From: Treponema sp.
GTDB lineage: Bacteria > Spirochaetota > Spirochaetia > Treponematales > Breznakiellaceae
DNA length: 33,883 nucleotides
Direction of reading: 5' to 3'
Assembly (NCBI GenBank): GCA_031279205.1
Contig: JAITIX010000026.1
Location: 1 to 33,883 of the forward strand
The notes under the pieces: generated by a model
Database searches by the model: none
Told to the model about the DNA's origin: nothing
Seen by the model: only the letters and a program-made list of their open reading frames with translations
Made by a program: the position numbers and the translations under genes
In this document: in pieces, positions 7,336 to 14,925 of the stretch
How positions within the stretch are numbered: the stretch's first letter is position 1
Layout: every line of letters begins with the position of its first letter

Positions 7336-7788
7336 ATGACAACACAGGAAAGAACTTTTGTTATGCTGAAACCCGGGGTCTTACAACGCCGAATCGTCGG
7401 AGACGTACTCAGTTGCTTCGAGCGCAAGGGACTCAAGATTGTCGCGCTTAGGATACTGCGTATGGATAGGGCTATGGTCGAGGCGCATTACGCGGAACAC
7501 AAGGGACGGGACTTTTACGACAAACTGGTGGAATACACCCTGTCAGGCCCCGTGATCGCTATGGTTATTGAAGGCGAGGAAGCCATCAGCGTAACGCGCC
7601 GTTTAGCGGGACCAACTGATTTCCACGAATCACAGCCCGGCACCATACGCGGGGACTTTGCGGCAAGAACACGGCTAAACATCGTCCACGCATCTGACTC
7701 AGCGGCAAGCGCCGCGCGGGAAATAGCGCTTTTCTTCAAAGCCCAAGATATTTGTGAATGGGAGGATGCCAATGCCCAGTGGTTCTAA
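7336..7788 (+). CDS. ndk: Nucleoside diphosphate kinase
   Basis: 150 residues. It transfers the gamma-phosphate between NTPs and NDPs to balance nucleotide pools, through a phosphohistidine. The signature NIVHASDS gives active His118; RTFVMLKPGVLQRR and GPTDFHESQPGTIRGDF (a variant of the usual TxPxxAxPGTIRGD) form the nucleotide site. GAGG lies 6 bases before the ATG. It sits between clpP and pepF and overlaps the pepF start by 17 bases. Intact. Confidence 0.96.
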   Translation: MTTQERTFVMLKPGVLQRRIVGDVLSCFERKGLKIVALRILRMDRAMVEAHYAEHKGRDFYDKLVEYTLSGPVIAMVIEGEEAISVTRRLAGPTDFHESQPGTIRGDFAARTRLNIVHASDSAASAAREIALFFKAQDICEWEDANAQWF

Positions 7789-9586
7789 GGTTCCTCACTG
7801 GAACTTGAATTCGATTTACCCCTCGTTTGACGCGCCAGAGTATAAGGGCGACCTGACGCGGCTTGGAGTCAGCACTGATACGCTCCTTGCCCTGCTGGGA
7901 AAGCCGCTGGATAACGAGCCGGAGGCTTTGCTGCGCCTCATCACTGCTTACGAGCAGGCGCACGATATTGCAGATAACCTCCTCGCCTATGCCGAGGCGG
8001 TTTACACGACTGACACCCGCGCGCCGTGCGCGCTTGCCGAAGTCAACGCCATTGAAGCAGCTTGTTTACCGCTGAGGAAGGCGGCGGTTGTTTTCCGTCA
8101 GCGCTTAAGCGAGGCCGCTGACTCAATGTCGCGTCTGCTTAACGATCCACAGCTTGCGCCATACGCTTTCTTTGTTAATAAAGAGATTACCGCAGCCCGT
8201 TTCCAGCTTTCCCCTGAAATGGAAGAGCTTGCCAATGACCTTTCCCGCTCCGGCGGCGACGCATGGACGCGGCTCCATGAGGCAATCTCCTCAACCGCTT
8301 CGGCGCTGTGGAACGAACAGAGCGGTGAGCGAAAAACCGTTATCCAACTGCGTAGCCTTGCCACCGATCCTGATCGGAGCGTGCGTGAGAAAGCCTTTTT
8401 GAAGGAAATCGAGGTGTGGAAATCCGTTGAGATACCCCTTGCCGCAGCGCTTAACGGCGTGAAGGGCGTAAGCATCACGCTGGACACGCGGCGTGGCTGG
8501 AATTCGCCCCTGCAAAAGTCGGCGTTTCAGTCGCGCGTCAGTGAAAAAACCCTGAACGCCCTCATTGCCGCGCTGGAAACGTCCCTGCCCCTGTTCCGCC
8601 ACTACCTCAAGGATAAGGCGCGGGCGCTTGGTGTTGAGCAGTGCGCCTTCTACGACCTGTTCGCCCCACTTGGCGCTGAAAGCCGGAAGTGGACGTGGGA
8701 AGAAACGGCTGACTATATTCCCAAGCGCTTCGACGCCTTTGACCCTGATATGGGCGCTTTTGCCCGCTGTGCCTTTGAATCTGCCTGGATAGACGCGGAA
8801 CCTCGCGCCGGCAAGGTCGGCGGCGCCTACTGCACAGGCTTCCCTCTCGCTGGTGAGTCGCGGATACTCTGCAACTTCGACGGCTCTTTTGACGCGATCT
8901 GCACAGTCGCCCACGAGCTGGGACACGCATGGCATCACGAGCTGATAAAAGACCTGCCGTCCAGCCTTGTCCACTATCCCATGACGCTGGCGGAAACAGC
9001 CAGCATCTTCGCCGAAACTCTCTTGTTCGAGAGCGCCCTCAACGACGCCCAACCATCTGCGCGGGCAGCCCTCATCGAAAGCAACCTCAAGGATGCTTGT
9101 CAGGTTATTGTTGACATACTCTCCCGTTTCTACTTTGAATGCGCCCTGTTTGAGGAACGCCGCCGCGCCGAAGTTTCCTCAGCCCGCCTCTGTGAGCTTA
9201 TGCTTGACGCCCAGACCCGCACCTACGGCGACGGACTGGCAATACAGCACCCCTATATGTGGGCGGTGAAGGGGCATTACTACAGCCCTTCGCTGGCGTT
9301 TTACAATTACCCTTATGCCTTTGGCTTGCTCTTCTCGTTAAGCCTCTACGCCAAAGCCCAAGACAGCGGCGGCGCGACTTTCGCGCCAAGCTACCGCGCC
9401 TTACTCAAAGCCACAGGAAGCGCCAGCGCCGAAGAGGTAGCCCGTTCAGCCGGCTTCGATATTGAGCAGCAGGCGTTTTGGGATAAAGGCGTCGCCCTTA
9501 TCGCCAACCGCGTAGAAGCCTTCAGTGCGGAGGTTCAGAAACAGTTAAAGGCGCTTGCTGAATGCCGTCAACAACCCAGTCAATGA
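7772..9586 (+). CDS. pepF: M3-family oligoendopeptidase F-like metallopeptidase
   Basis: A 604-residue cytosolic zinc peptidase that cleaves short oligopeptides. The zinc site is visible: His381-Glu382-Leu-Gly-His385 in VAHELGHAWHH, with third ligand Glu408 in TLAETASIFAE. PHWNLNSIYPSFD at the N-terminus and AYCTGFP before the active site are typical of the M3B (PepF) branch. An upstream GTG (7754) is in frame, but GGGAGG at 7760-7765 fits ATG 7772, six bases later. The start overlaps ndk by 17 bases, implying coupling. The 3' end overlaps the convergent gene at 9522 by 65 bases. Intact. Confidence 0.95.
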   Translation: MPSGSKVPHWNLNSIYPSFDAPEYKGDLTRLGVSTDTLLALLGKPLDNEPEALLRLITAYEQAHDIADNLLAYAEAVYTTDTRAPCALAEVNAIEAACLPLRKAAVVFRQRLSEAADSMSRLLNDPQLAPYAFFVNKEITAARFQLSPEMEELANDLSRSGGDAWTRLHEAISSTASALWNEQSGERKTVIQLRSLATDPDRSVREKAFLKEIEVWKSVEIPLAAALNGVKGVSITLDTRRGWNSPLQKSAFQSRVSEKTLNALIAALETSLPLFRHYLKDKARALGVEQCAFYDLFAPLGAESRKWTWEETADYIPKRFDAFDPDMGAFARCAFESAWIDAEPRAGKVGGAYCTGFPLAGESRILCNFDGSFDAICTVAHELGHAWHHELIKDLPSSLVHYPMTLAETASIFAETLLFESALNDAQPSARAALIESNLKDACQVIVDILSRFYFECALFEERRRAEVSSARLCELMLDAQTRTYGDGLAIQHPYMWAVKGHYYSPSLAFYNYPYAFGLLFSLSLYAKAQDSGGATFAPSYRALLKATGSASAEEVARSAGFDIEQQAFWDKGVALIANRVEAFSAEVQKQLKALAECRQQPSQ

Positions 9587-10325
9587 TTACCACGAGGCGT
9601 TTCTCGATGGCTGAGGGAATGTCGATCAGTGAGGCAATAAAGTCTGAGGCATCGGCGGCGGCGACACTGTACACCAGTAAGCCTTCGTCGATGAACTCAA
9701 AGTAAAGCTGGGCAATGAAGCGCCGTTCTTTGATAACTGGTACAAGCAGGTACGTCAGGCTCCTGAAGTTAGTCAGGGTATAACGGAGACCCATTACGTT
9801 GGCGACAAGACTGCCTTCGTAGTAGGAATTACCAAAGTTGGCGTCCTTGAGACGCATATACACGTTCTCCGACACTGGGACCGTGGTGGATGGAGGCGGG
9901 TCGGGAATCGCGATGGTTTTTCGCGCGCTTTCAATACGGGTTGCCTGTTCAAACAGCGGGATATACTTGTCGCGGGTGAACGAATGGTACAAACGCCCCT
10001 CAAGACCGCGTACCTGACTCAAGGCGTTGTACACACGGATAAGCCCCACGCTTTTGTCCAGCGGAAGCACCCGCAGTGATTCCGCCAGAAACGCGGGCTT
10101 GGCGCTGAGTATCGGCTCACTAAGCGGGATGCCCGACCACGAGGCGGGTGTCAGACGCAGGATGGATGCTTGCTCGCTGAAAACAAACAGACCTTCGCTG
10201 GAAAAGACTTTAGCGCGCTGCTCTTCATCCACCTGACATAGCTCGGCAAAAGAACGGCTCTGACTCCACGCGGGAAACACGCCCCATACCAAGCCCGCTA
10301 ATAAGACCCACGCAAGTTTCTTCAT
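9522..10325 (-). CDS. Exported spirochaete protein of unknown function (DUF6675-like)
   Basis: From ATG 10323-10325 the product has 267 residues: a signal peptide (MKKLAWVLLAGLVWGVFPAWSQ) and then a soluble mixed alpha/beta domain, so probably periplasmic. No lipobox cysteine is present at the cleavage site. Segments such as DANFGNSYYEG, TYLLVPV and YSVAAADASDFIAS resemble, from memory, a spirochaete-restricted family (DUF6675); this needs a profile search. The frame continues upstream to 10379, but the signal peptide and the TAATG overlap with the preceding gene's stop fix the start. That overlap implies translational coupling to the sugar-phosphate transferase, hinting at a role near the cell surface. 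Its last 65 bases are antisense to the pepF end. Confidence 0.75.
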   Translation of the reverse strand: MKKLAWVLLAGLVWGVFPAWSQSRSFAELCQVDEEQRAKVFSSEGLFVFSEQASILRLTPASWSGIPLSEPILSAKPAFLAESLRVLPLDKSVGLIRVYNALSQVRGLEGRLYHSFTRDKYIPLFEQATRIESARKTIAIPDPPPSTTVPVSENVYMRLKDANFGNSYYEGSLVANVMGLRYTLTNFRSLTYLLVPVIKERRFIAQLYFEFIDEGLLVYSVAAADASDFIASLIDIPSAIEKRLVVIIDWVVDGIQQAPLTVSEPPH

Positions 10326-11764
10326 TAATACGCTCCTCGTCCTCGAAACACCGCAACAATGGTTTGATACAGTATCCATATATCAAGCCACACCGACCAG
10401 CTTTGCAGATAGTAGGTGTCAAACAGCACACGCTCGTTATAGTCCGTATCAGAACGCCCGGATACCTGCCACAGTCCGCTTAAGCCCGGCTTAACGGAAA
10501 AGATACGCTTGAAGTCTTCACCATACTTTGGCACTTCGTCTTGAACAATGGGACGTGGACCCACAAGGCTCATTTCACCCTTGAGTACGTTGATAAGCTG
10601 GGGGAATTCGTCAAGGCTGGTGCGCCTGAGAAAGCGTCCCACTTTGGTAACACGGGGATCGTTCTTGATCTTGTGGCTTGCTTCCCATTCTTCACGCATG
10701 GTGGGATTTTCGGCAAGCAGTCTCTGTAGAAGCGCATCAGCGTCAATCACCATCGAGCGGAACTTGTACGCCTTAAAGGGCGTGCCGTTACACCCAAGCC
10801 GGCTGTGTCCGTATAATACAGGTCCTGGGGAACTCACTTTGACCACGAGGGCAAGGAGTAAAAGCACTGGCAGTATAACCAGACCAACGATTATCGTGAT
10901 AACAATGTCCATAAAACGTTTTATAGCAAGGTTCCAGTCCATCTTCAAACGGTGGCTGGTAACAAAACCCAGAAGCCCGTCGAAGTCCCGCACCGTCATC
11001 CAGATATTTGTGGCGCGAAAGAAGTCGGGAATCAGCACGTTATACCTGAACGCCGATACCGAGTAGTTGAGCAGGCGCGTCAGTTCCTGCTCGTTAAGAC
11101 CTTGCATTGCCACTATCGCCATCTTGATATTGTAGCGTCGCACCAGTTTCTCCCCCAAGTTTAGGTCGTACAAGATCGGCACCCCGCGATAGGCATCAGC
11201 TTCAGACTCTTCAGACAGGATCAGCACCGGCACGTAGCCGCACTTAACGCTGTCAAGCAGACGATCAATCACCAGCTTACCCAGCGCTCCACTTCCGTAG
11301 ATAACCGCTGGTATGCCGCCCAAGCGCTTTTTCCGCAGCGCGTAGTGTGTAGCGCTCCGACACATAAGCAGTACAAAGGTAGAAAACACGAAGCTGATGG
11401 CAAAGGCGGCTGATATGGCGTCAAGTTGCTGGTTTTCTATGAAGCGGGATAGGATGATGCCGCCATGCACCATGAACGATGCGGTGGTAAAGCACTTGAA
11501 TTCTTCCGACGGCGCGAGCGATACCCCCGGATACAGATTGTATAGCTGAAAGATGAGCAGAAAAACCGGCACATAAGGCCAGTAGGTAACAAAGGACTTG
11601 AAGTTAATGATGGAATGGTCGTAGAGGTTGACGACAAAAAAGCCGGTGCCAAAGGAAAGCATTACCGCGATGAGGTCTGAAAAGACAAGGGCTATGGCTA
11701 TGATAGCAGAACTGGTATGATGATACCTCATACGATACCATGTATCAAATTCAGAAAGTGTCAT
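10325..11764 (-). CDS. Undecaprenyl-phosphate sugar-phosphate transferase (WbaP-type)
   Basis: A 479-residue membrane enzyme that transfers a hexose-1-phosphate from its UDP-sugar to undecaprenyl phosphate, the first step of exopolysaccharide or surface glycan assembly. The N-terminal half has about four membrane helices (about 18-48, 62-80, 95-107, 118-138) and then a Rossmann-like CoA-binding_3-type domain (about 150-275). The C-terminal catalytic domain (280-479) has the re-entrant membrane helix, YKFRSMVIDAD, RRTSLDEFPQLINVLKGEMS, GPRP, KPGLSGLWQVSGRSD and a terminal GRGAY. The sugar cannot be read from sequence. It has a leaderless-type promoter. A 111-bp stretch of this gene is duplicated at 12757-12867. 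Polysaccharide partner genes are absent, so it stands alone with the exported protein downstream. Confidence 0.92.
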   Translation of the reverse strand: MTLSEFDTWYRMRYHHTSSAIIAIALVFSDLIAVMLSFGTGFFVVNLYDHSIINFKSFVTYWPYVPVFLLIFQLYNLYPGVSLAPSEEFKCFTTASFMVHGGIILSRFIENQQLDAISAAFAISFVFSTFVLLMCRSATHYALRKKRLGGIPAVIYGSGALGKLVIDRLLDSVKCGYVPVLILSEESEADAYRGVPILYDLNLGEKLVRRYNIKMAIVAMQGLNEQELTRLLNYSVSAFRYNVLIPDFFRATNIWMTVRDFDGLLGFVTSHRLKMDWNLAIKRFMDIVITIIVGLVILPVLLLLALVVKVSSPGPVLYGHSRLGCNGTPFKAYKFRSMVIDADALLQRLLAENPTMREEWEASHKIKNDPRVTKVGRFLRRTSLDEFPQLINVLKGEMSLVGPRPIVQDEVPKYGEDFKRIFSVKPGLSGLWQVSGRSDTDYNERVLFDTYYLQSWSVWLDIWILYQTIVAVFRGRGAY

Positions 11765-11770
11765 TCAAGA

Positions 11771-11799
11771 ATCATCGTCAAAAGACTTGGTTTTGACAA
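11771..11799 (-). promoter_or_regulatory. Promoter of the sugar-phosphate transferase, with an overlapping forward -35
   Basis: Minus strand TTGTCA (11794-11799), 17 bases, GATGAT (11771-11776), then six bases to the ATG. The same box read on the plus strand is TTGACA (11793-11798), followed 17 bases later by TATGCG (11816-11821). The region is thus a back-to-back promoter whose forward arm no longer leads into an intact gene. It is copied at 12868-12921. Confidence 0.6.
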
Positions 11800-11835
11800 G
11801 AACCATGTTTTCTGATATGCGTTCTTGCGCGAGGG

Positions 11836-11908
11836 CTTGCTTTATAAAAGTAAACACGAAGGCTATCGTGGTTTATGATTCCCTTGACGAGAGTAGCCAT
11901 GTAATCGC
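11836..11908 (+). pseudogene. Flavodoxin 5' fragment, copy 1
   Basis: 11836-11855 matches the DNA upstream of the flavodoxin gene (compare 14315-14335). 11858-11908 matches its codons 2-17 (KAIVVYDSLDESSHVIA in translation). The start codon, Shine-Dalgarno and everything after codon 17 are missing. It is fused to the leader of the following gene. Confidence 0.7.
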
Positions 11909-11926
11909 AAGGGCAAGGAGGTATAT

Positions 11927-12592
11927 ATGGCACTAGCAGAGCAGTCAGGACAGTCGGAGAGGGGACTGACGCGTCAGGATGTCTTGGCAATGTTTCAGGA
12001 GACGGACAGGCGGTTTCAGGAAAGCAAGGAAGAACACGACCGGATGATTGCGGAGGCGGAGAAGCGGTCTCAGGAGGCGGAGAAGCGGTCTCAGGAGTTA
12101 GACAAGGTGATCAGGGAAATGGCTGTGCGGTTTGACCGGCTGGCGAAGAATGTTGGGGGTCTTAACCGGTCTATAGGAGAACTGATAGAAACCTTGATTG
12201 CCGTGCGGCTGTGGGAAAAATTTGCCGCGTATCCGTATCAGCTCAAAAGGGCTTATCAACGGGTTCCCATTTATGACGAATGGCATGAACTGCAGACAGA
12301 CATAGACATTCTGCTTTCTGATACGGAATGGTGTATGGCGGTTGAAGTGAAACGGGAAGCGGATGATAAAGACGTAGACCACCATCTCAAGCGCATGGAG
12401 CTGATACGCCGGTATCCGCCGCTGGAGGTAGTGGGTAAAAAGCTGATTGGAGCAATCGCTGGCGGAATAGTGTCGCCCGATACTGTTAAGTACGCCCATG
12501 AAGTAGGCTTTTTTGTGCTTACACTCGCGGGGGAATCGGTTGCCCTGCTGGATACTCCGGCAGGTTTTGTCGCCAGAGAGTGGCAGGTCTGA
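11927..12592 (+). CDS. Coiled-coil protein with a PD-(D/E)XK nuclease-like domain (DUF3782-like)
   Basis: 221 residues. An acidic, lysine-rich coiled coil (about 15-75), containing a perfect heptad duplication EAEKRSQ, leads into an alpha/beta domain. There TDIDILL (Asp125/Asp127) and AVEVKRE (Glu140-x-Lys142) form a PD-(D/E)XK-type constellation. Such proteins are abundant in cyanobacteria and some spirochaetes, often annotated DUF3782; their function is unknown and nuclease activity here is unproven. AGGAGG is placed well before ATG 11927. The gene is intact but sits inside the rearranged mosaic, flanked on both sides by flavodoxin fragments, which suggests it arrived with or triggered the rearrangement. 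Confidence 0.8.
   Translation: MALAEQSGQSERGLTRQDVLAMFQETDRRFQESKEEHDRMIAEAEKRSQEAEKRSQELDKVIREMAVRFDRLAKNVGGLNRSIGELIETLIAVRLWEKFAAYPYQLKRAYQRVPIYDEWHELQTDIDILLSDTEWCMAVEVKREADDKDVDHHLKRMELIRRYPPLEVVGKKLIGAIAGGIVSPDTVKYAHEVGFFVLTLAGESVALLDTPAGFVAREWQV
12053..12094 (+). repeat. Perfect 21-bp in-frame tandem duplication
   Basis: 12053-12073 and 12074-12094 are identical and encode one extra coiled-coil heptad in the nuclease-like protein. The identity implies a recent event. Confidence 0.9.
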
Positions 12593-12609
12593 GGGATGGA
12601 TAATGAAAG

Positions 12610-12755
12610 GATGTAAGACGCGTTTATATCCAACCTGCTCGGCGACTTTATGAAAGCATCGTAGTTTACGATTCTTTTGACGAGAGCAGCCATGTAATCG
12701 TGGAACGGATCAAGACAACCTTGGGCGCGGATACGCTGAGGCTGGAGCTTGTGGA
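12610..12755 (+). pseudogene. Flavodoxin 5' fragment, copy 2
   Basis: Matches 14344-14495 of the full-length copy. It holds the upstream palindrome (decayed to GATGTAA...TTTATATC), ATG at 12650 without its Shine-Dalgarno, and codons 1-36 (ends LRLELVE). The coding match stops abruptly where transferase DNA of opposite orientation begins. Codon 8 is GAT here, against TAG in the full-length copy. Confidence 0.85.
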
Positions 12756-12756
12756 G

Positions 12757-12867
12757 CGTAGTGCGTAGCGCTCCGGCACATAAGCAGTACAAAGGTAGAG
12801 AACACGAAGCTGATGGCAAAGGCGGCTGATACGGCGTCAGGTTGCTGGTTTTCTATGAAGTGGGATA
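12757..12867 (-). pseudogene. Fragment of the sugar-phosphate transferase gene
   Basis: 111 bp aligning without gaps to 11341-11451 (internal coding region, RFIENQQ...ALR) with a handful of substitutions. It joins directly to a copy of 11767-11820, so 315 bp of the original (11452-11766) is missing at the junction. No start or stop is retained. Confidence 0.92.
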
Positions 12868-12921
12868 AAGAATCATCGTCAAAAGGCTTGGTTTTGACAA
12901 GAACCGCATTTTCTGATATGC
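12868..12921. repeat. Duplicate of the transferase promoter region
   Basis: 54 bp matching 11767-11820 with a few changes. It keeps both arms of the back-to-back promoter. The forward arm now drives the CLC gene; the reverse arm points into the broken transferase fragment. Confidence 0.92.
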
Positions 12922-12922
12922 A
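12894..12922 (+). promoter_or_regulatory. Predicted leaderless promoter of the CLC gene
   Basis: TTGACA (12894-12899), 17 bases, TATGCA (12917-12922), six bases, ATG. The -35 is perfect and the -10 weak. There is no Shine-Dalgarno before the start. Confidence 0.5.
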
Positions 12923-12928
12923 AGATGT

Positions 12929-14269
12929 ATGAGAAAACGGCAACTTCACAAACAGACGCGCCATGCGAGTTTGGCGCGCGCCGCACTTCGCCACTGGTAT
13001 CATTCTCCTTTATTGCTTGTGCTGGAAAGCAGCCTTGTCGGTTTTGTCGCCGGCTTGGTGGTAGTCGCCTTCCGCTATGTTCTGGGTCAAGCTGACAATC
13101 TCAGAGTCTGGCTGTATAACAATCTTTTTCGTATTTCTACGCTTTGGCTTGTAGTTTGGGCTGTTTTTCTCACGCTGATCGGGCTATTTTTCGGTTGGGC
13201 TATTAAAGTCAGACCCATGATCAAGGGAAGTGGCATACCTCAGGTGAAAGGCGTCCTGCTTGGTTATGTTCAGATGCGCTGGATAACGGAACTGCCGCTC
13301 AAAATCATTACCAGCACGCTTGGCTTGGGCGCGGGGCTCTCAATGGGACGTGGAGGCCCATCCCTTCAGATTGGTTCGTATGTTGGCTTGGGTATGCTTC
13401 CTCTGTTCCGTCGTTCCAAAGAAGAAGAGAAAATCCTGATTGTCGCTGCCTCGTCTGCGGGGATCGCGGCGGCATTCAGTGCGCCACTGGCCGGCGTTCT
13501 GTTCGCGCTTGAGGAGCTGTGGCCATCGTTTTCGCCCCTGTTTATCGCCAGCGCCATGGCCGTGTCCATCGCAGCGGAAGCCACAGCCGCGCTTTTCTTA
13601 GGCTCAGGACCGGTCTTCTCCTTCGCGGGCATCATCACGCTGCCGCTTCAGAATATGCACTGGGTGGTTCTTCTGGGAATAGTTTGCGCGATTCTTGGCG
13701 ATGTGTTTAAACGCGCCCTCTACGTTTCGATGGATGTGTATAAGCGCTTTGACATTCCGCTCAGGTTCCGTCCACTTATTCCCCTGCTTTTGTCCATTCC
13801 TCTTGGCTTGTGTCTGTTTGATGTGCTGGGCGGGGGGCATAACCTGATTGAAGCGATTGCCCGCGGCGGCTATTCACTACGTTTGCTCCTGCTGCTTTTT
13901 GTCTGCAAGCTCGTGTTTACCGCGATCTGCTGTGGTTCTAGCACTTCTGGTGGCATCTTTTTGCCCCTGCTTGCCTGTGGCGCGCTTGTTGGCGCGGCAA
14001 TGGGCGAGGCGCTGGAACTGGGCGGCTTTATCAACGATAGCCAGAAGCTGAACTTCATCATACTCGGCATGGCAGCCTTTTTTACCAGCGTGGTCAAAGC
14101 GCCAATCACGGGTATGGTACTGATTCTTGAAATGAGCGGCAATTTTAGCAATATGGGGAACCTTGTGCTGGTCTGTCTGAGCGCCTTTGTCATGTCCAAC
14201 CTCATCATGTCCCATCCTGTGTATAGTGTACTGCTTGAACGAATGTTGCCCCCGCAAAAAACGCATTGA
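12929..14269 (+). CDS. CLC-family chloride channel/transporter lacking the gating glutamate
   Basis: 446 residues with about ten hydrophobic stretches in the inverted-repeat CLC fold; a homodimeric inner-membrane anion pathway. Family motifs are GSGIP (100-104), the helix-N motif GGIFLP (341-346), conserved Glu195/Glu196 in FALEELWP (equivalent to the internal proton glutamate region), and Tyr432 in HPVYSVLL (inner chloride-coordinating Tyr). The GREGP motif reads GRGGP (140-144), so the external gating glutamate is Gly142. In studied CLCs, loss of this residue uncouples chloride from protons, so channel-like conduction is inferred. No C-terminal CBS domains. The start is supported by a promoter six bases upstream. 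A strong hairpin ends the transcript. Confidence 0.93.
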   Translation: MRKRQLHKQTRHASLARAALRHWYHSPLLLVLESSLVGFVAGLVVVAFRYVLGQADNLRVWLYNNLFRISTLWLVVWAVFLTLIGLFFGWAIKVRPMIKGSGIPQVKGVLLGYVQMRWITELPLKIITSTLGLGAGLSMGRGGPSLQIGSYVGLGMLPLFRRSKEEEKILIVAASSAGIAAAFSAPLAGVLFALEELWPSFSPLFIASAMAVSIAAEATAALFLGSGPVFSFAGIITLPLQNMHWVVLLGIVCAILGDVFKRALYVSMDVYKRFDIPLRFRPLIPLLLSIPLGLCLFDVLGGGHNLIEAIARGGYSLRLLLLLFVCKLVFTAICCGSSTSGGIFLPLLACGALVGAAMGEALELGGFINDSQKLNFIILGMAAFFTSVVKAPITGMVLILEMSGNFSNMGNLVLVCLSAFVMSNLIMSHPVYSVLLERMLPPQKTH

Positions 14270-14301
14270 GTGTGTGAACCGAATGTTCGGTTCACACACT
14301 C
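14268..14301 (+). terminator. Terminator of the CLC gene
   Basis: GAGTGTGTGAACCGAA (14268-14283) and TTCGGTTCACACACTC (14286-14301) form a perfect 16-bp stem that overlaps the stop codon. It is followed only by TTGTT, a weak U-run. Confidence 0.75.
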
Positions 14302-14343
14302 TTGTTCAGTAGACTTGCTTTATACAAAAGTTAAATATAAAAA

Positions 14344-14364
14344 GATGTAAATTGCGTTTACATC
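14344..14364. promoter_or_regulatory. Operator-like palindrome upstream of flavodoxin
   Basis: GATGTAAA (14344-14351), TTGCG, TTTACATC (14357-14364): a perfect 8-bp inverted repeat 25 bases before the ATG. The equivalent site in copy 2 (12610-12630) is partly decayed. The regulator is unknown; flavodoxins are often controlled by iron or redox repressors. Confidence 0.55.
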
Positions 14365-14388
14365 CAGTATGCTCATTAAGGAGGCTTT

Positions 14389-14871
14389 ATGAAAGCTATT
14401 GTGGTTTACTAGTCCCTTGATGGGAACAGCCATTTGATTGCGGAACGGATCAAGGCAACGCTAGGCGCGGATACGCTGAAGTTGGAGCTTGTCGAAAGTA
14501 TGCCAAAACAAAGGGTTATGAAGCTGTTTCAAGGTGGGAAACAGGTACTCTTCGGTGATATGCCCGCGCTCAAACCGTACCAGCTCGATGTTTACCAGTA
14601 CGAGTTGCTCATACTCGGCGGGCCTGTGTGGGTTGGTTCCCCTGCGCCTGCGCTTATGAACTTTCTCCAGCAAACCAAGTTTAGTGGCAAAAAGGTCGCG
14701 CTTTTCTGTTGTCATGGCGGTGGTAAAGGCAGGACATTCTCCAAACTGCGGGACGCGCTCAGCGCTAACACCATTCTGGGCGAGATTGATTTTCCTAACG
14801 TAAGCAAACAGGATACCCAAAAACTGAACGCTAAACTGGACGCCTGGCTCAAGGATATTTCTACGCGCTGA
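14389..14871 (+). pseudogene. Flavodoxin, full length but interrupted by TAG at codon 8
   Basis: Starting at ATG 14389, with AAGGAGG in good position, the frame reads MKAIVVY-TAG-SLDGNSHLIAERI and then runs open to TGA 14869-14871, about 160 codons. Flavodoxins are FMN electron carriers. The N-terminal strand and phosphate-binding loop (VYxSLDGNSHLIA), GGPVWVGSPAPALMNFL and FCCHGGGKGRTF mark the fold. Flavodoxins usually have Tyr, Asp or Ser at this position; TAC or TAT to TAG is a single change. A TTG at 14434 could restart translation, but that product would lack the FMN phosphate loop. The rest looks well preserved, so inactivation is recent or the stop is read through. A sequencing error is the other explanation. 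Confidence 0.85.
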
Positions 14872-14885
14872 TATATCTGATATAC

Positions 14886-14925
14886 GGTAGTAGGCTCGTA
14901 CTGGTTCTGGTACGAGCCTACTACC
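14886..14925. terminator. Strong hairpin after flavodoxin
   Basis: GGTAGTAGGCTCGTAC (14886-14901), 8-base loop, GTACGAGCCTACTACC (14910-14925): a perfect 16-bp stem starting 15 bases past the stop. There is no clear U-run, but the position suits a terminator. Confidence 0.7.

Noticed and set aside
14410-14412. TAG reassigned to an amino acid
   Set aside because: tex and clpP both end in TAG at the expected family end, and ndk begins 9 bases after the clpP TAG. TAG is a normal stop in this genome.
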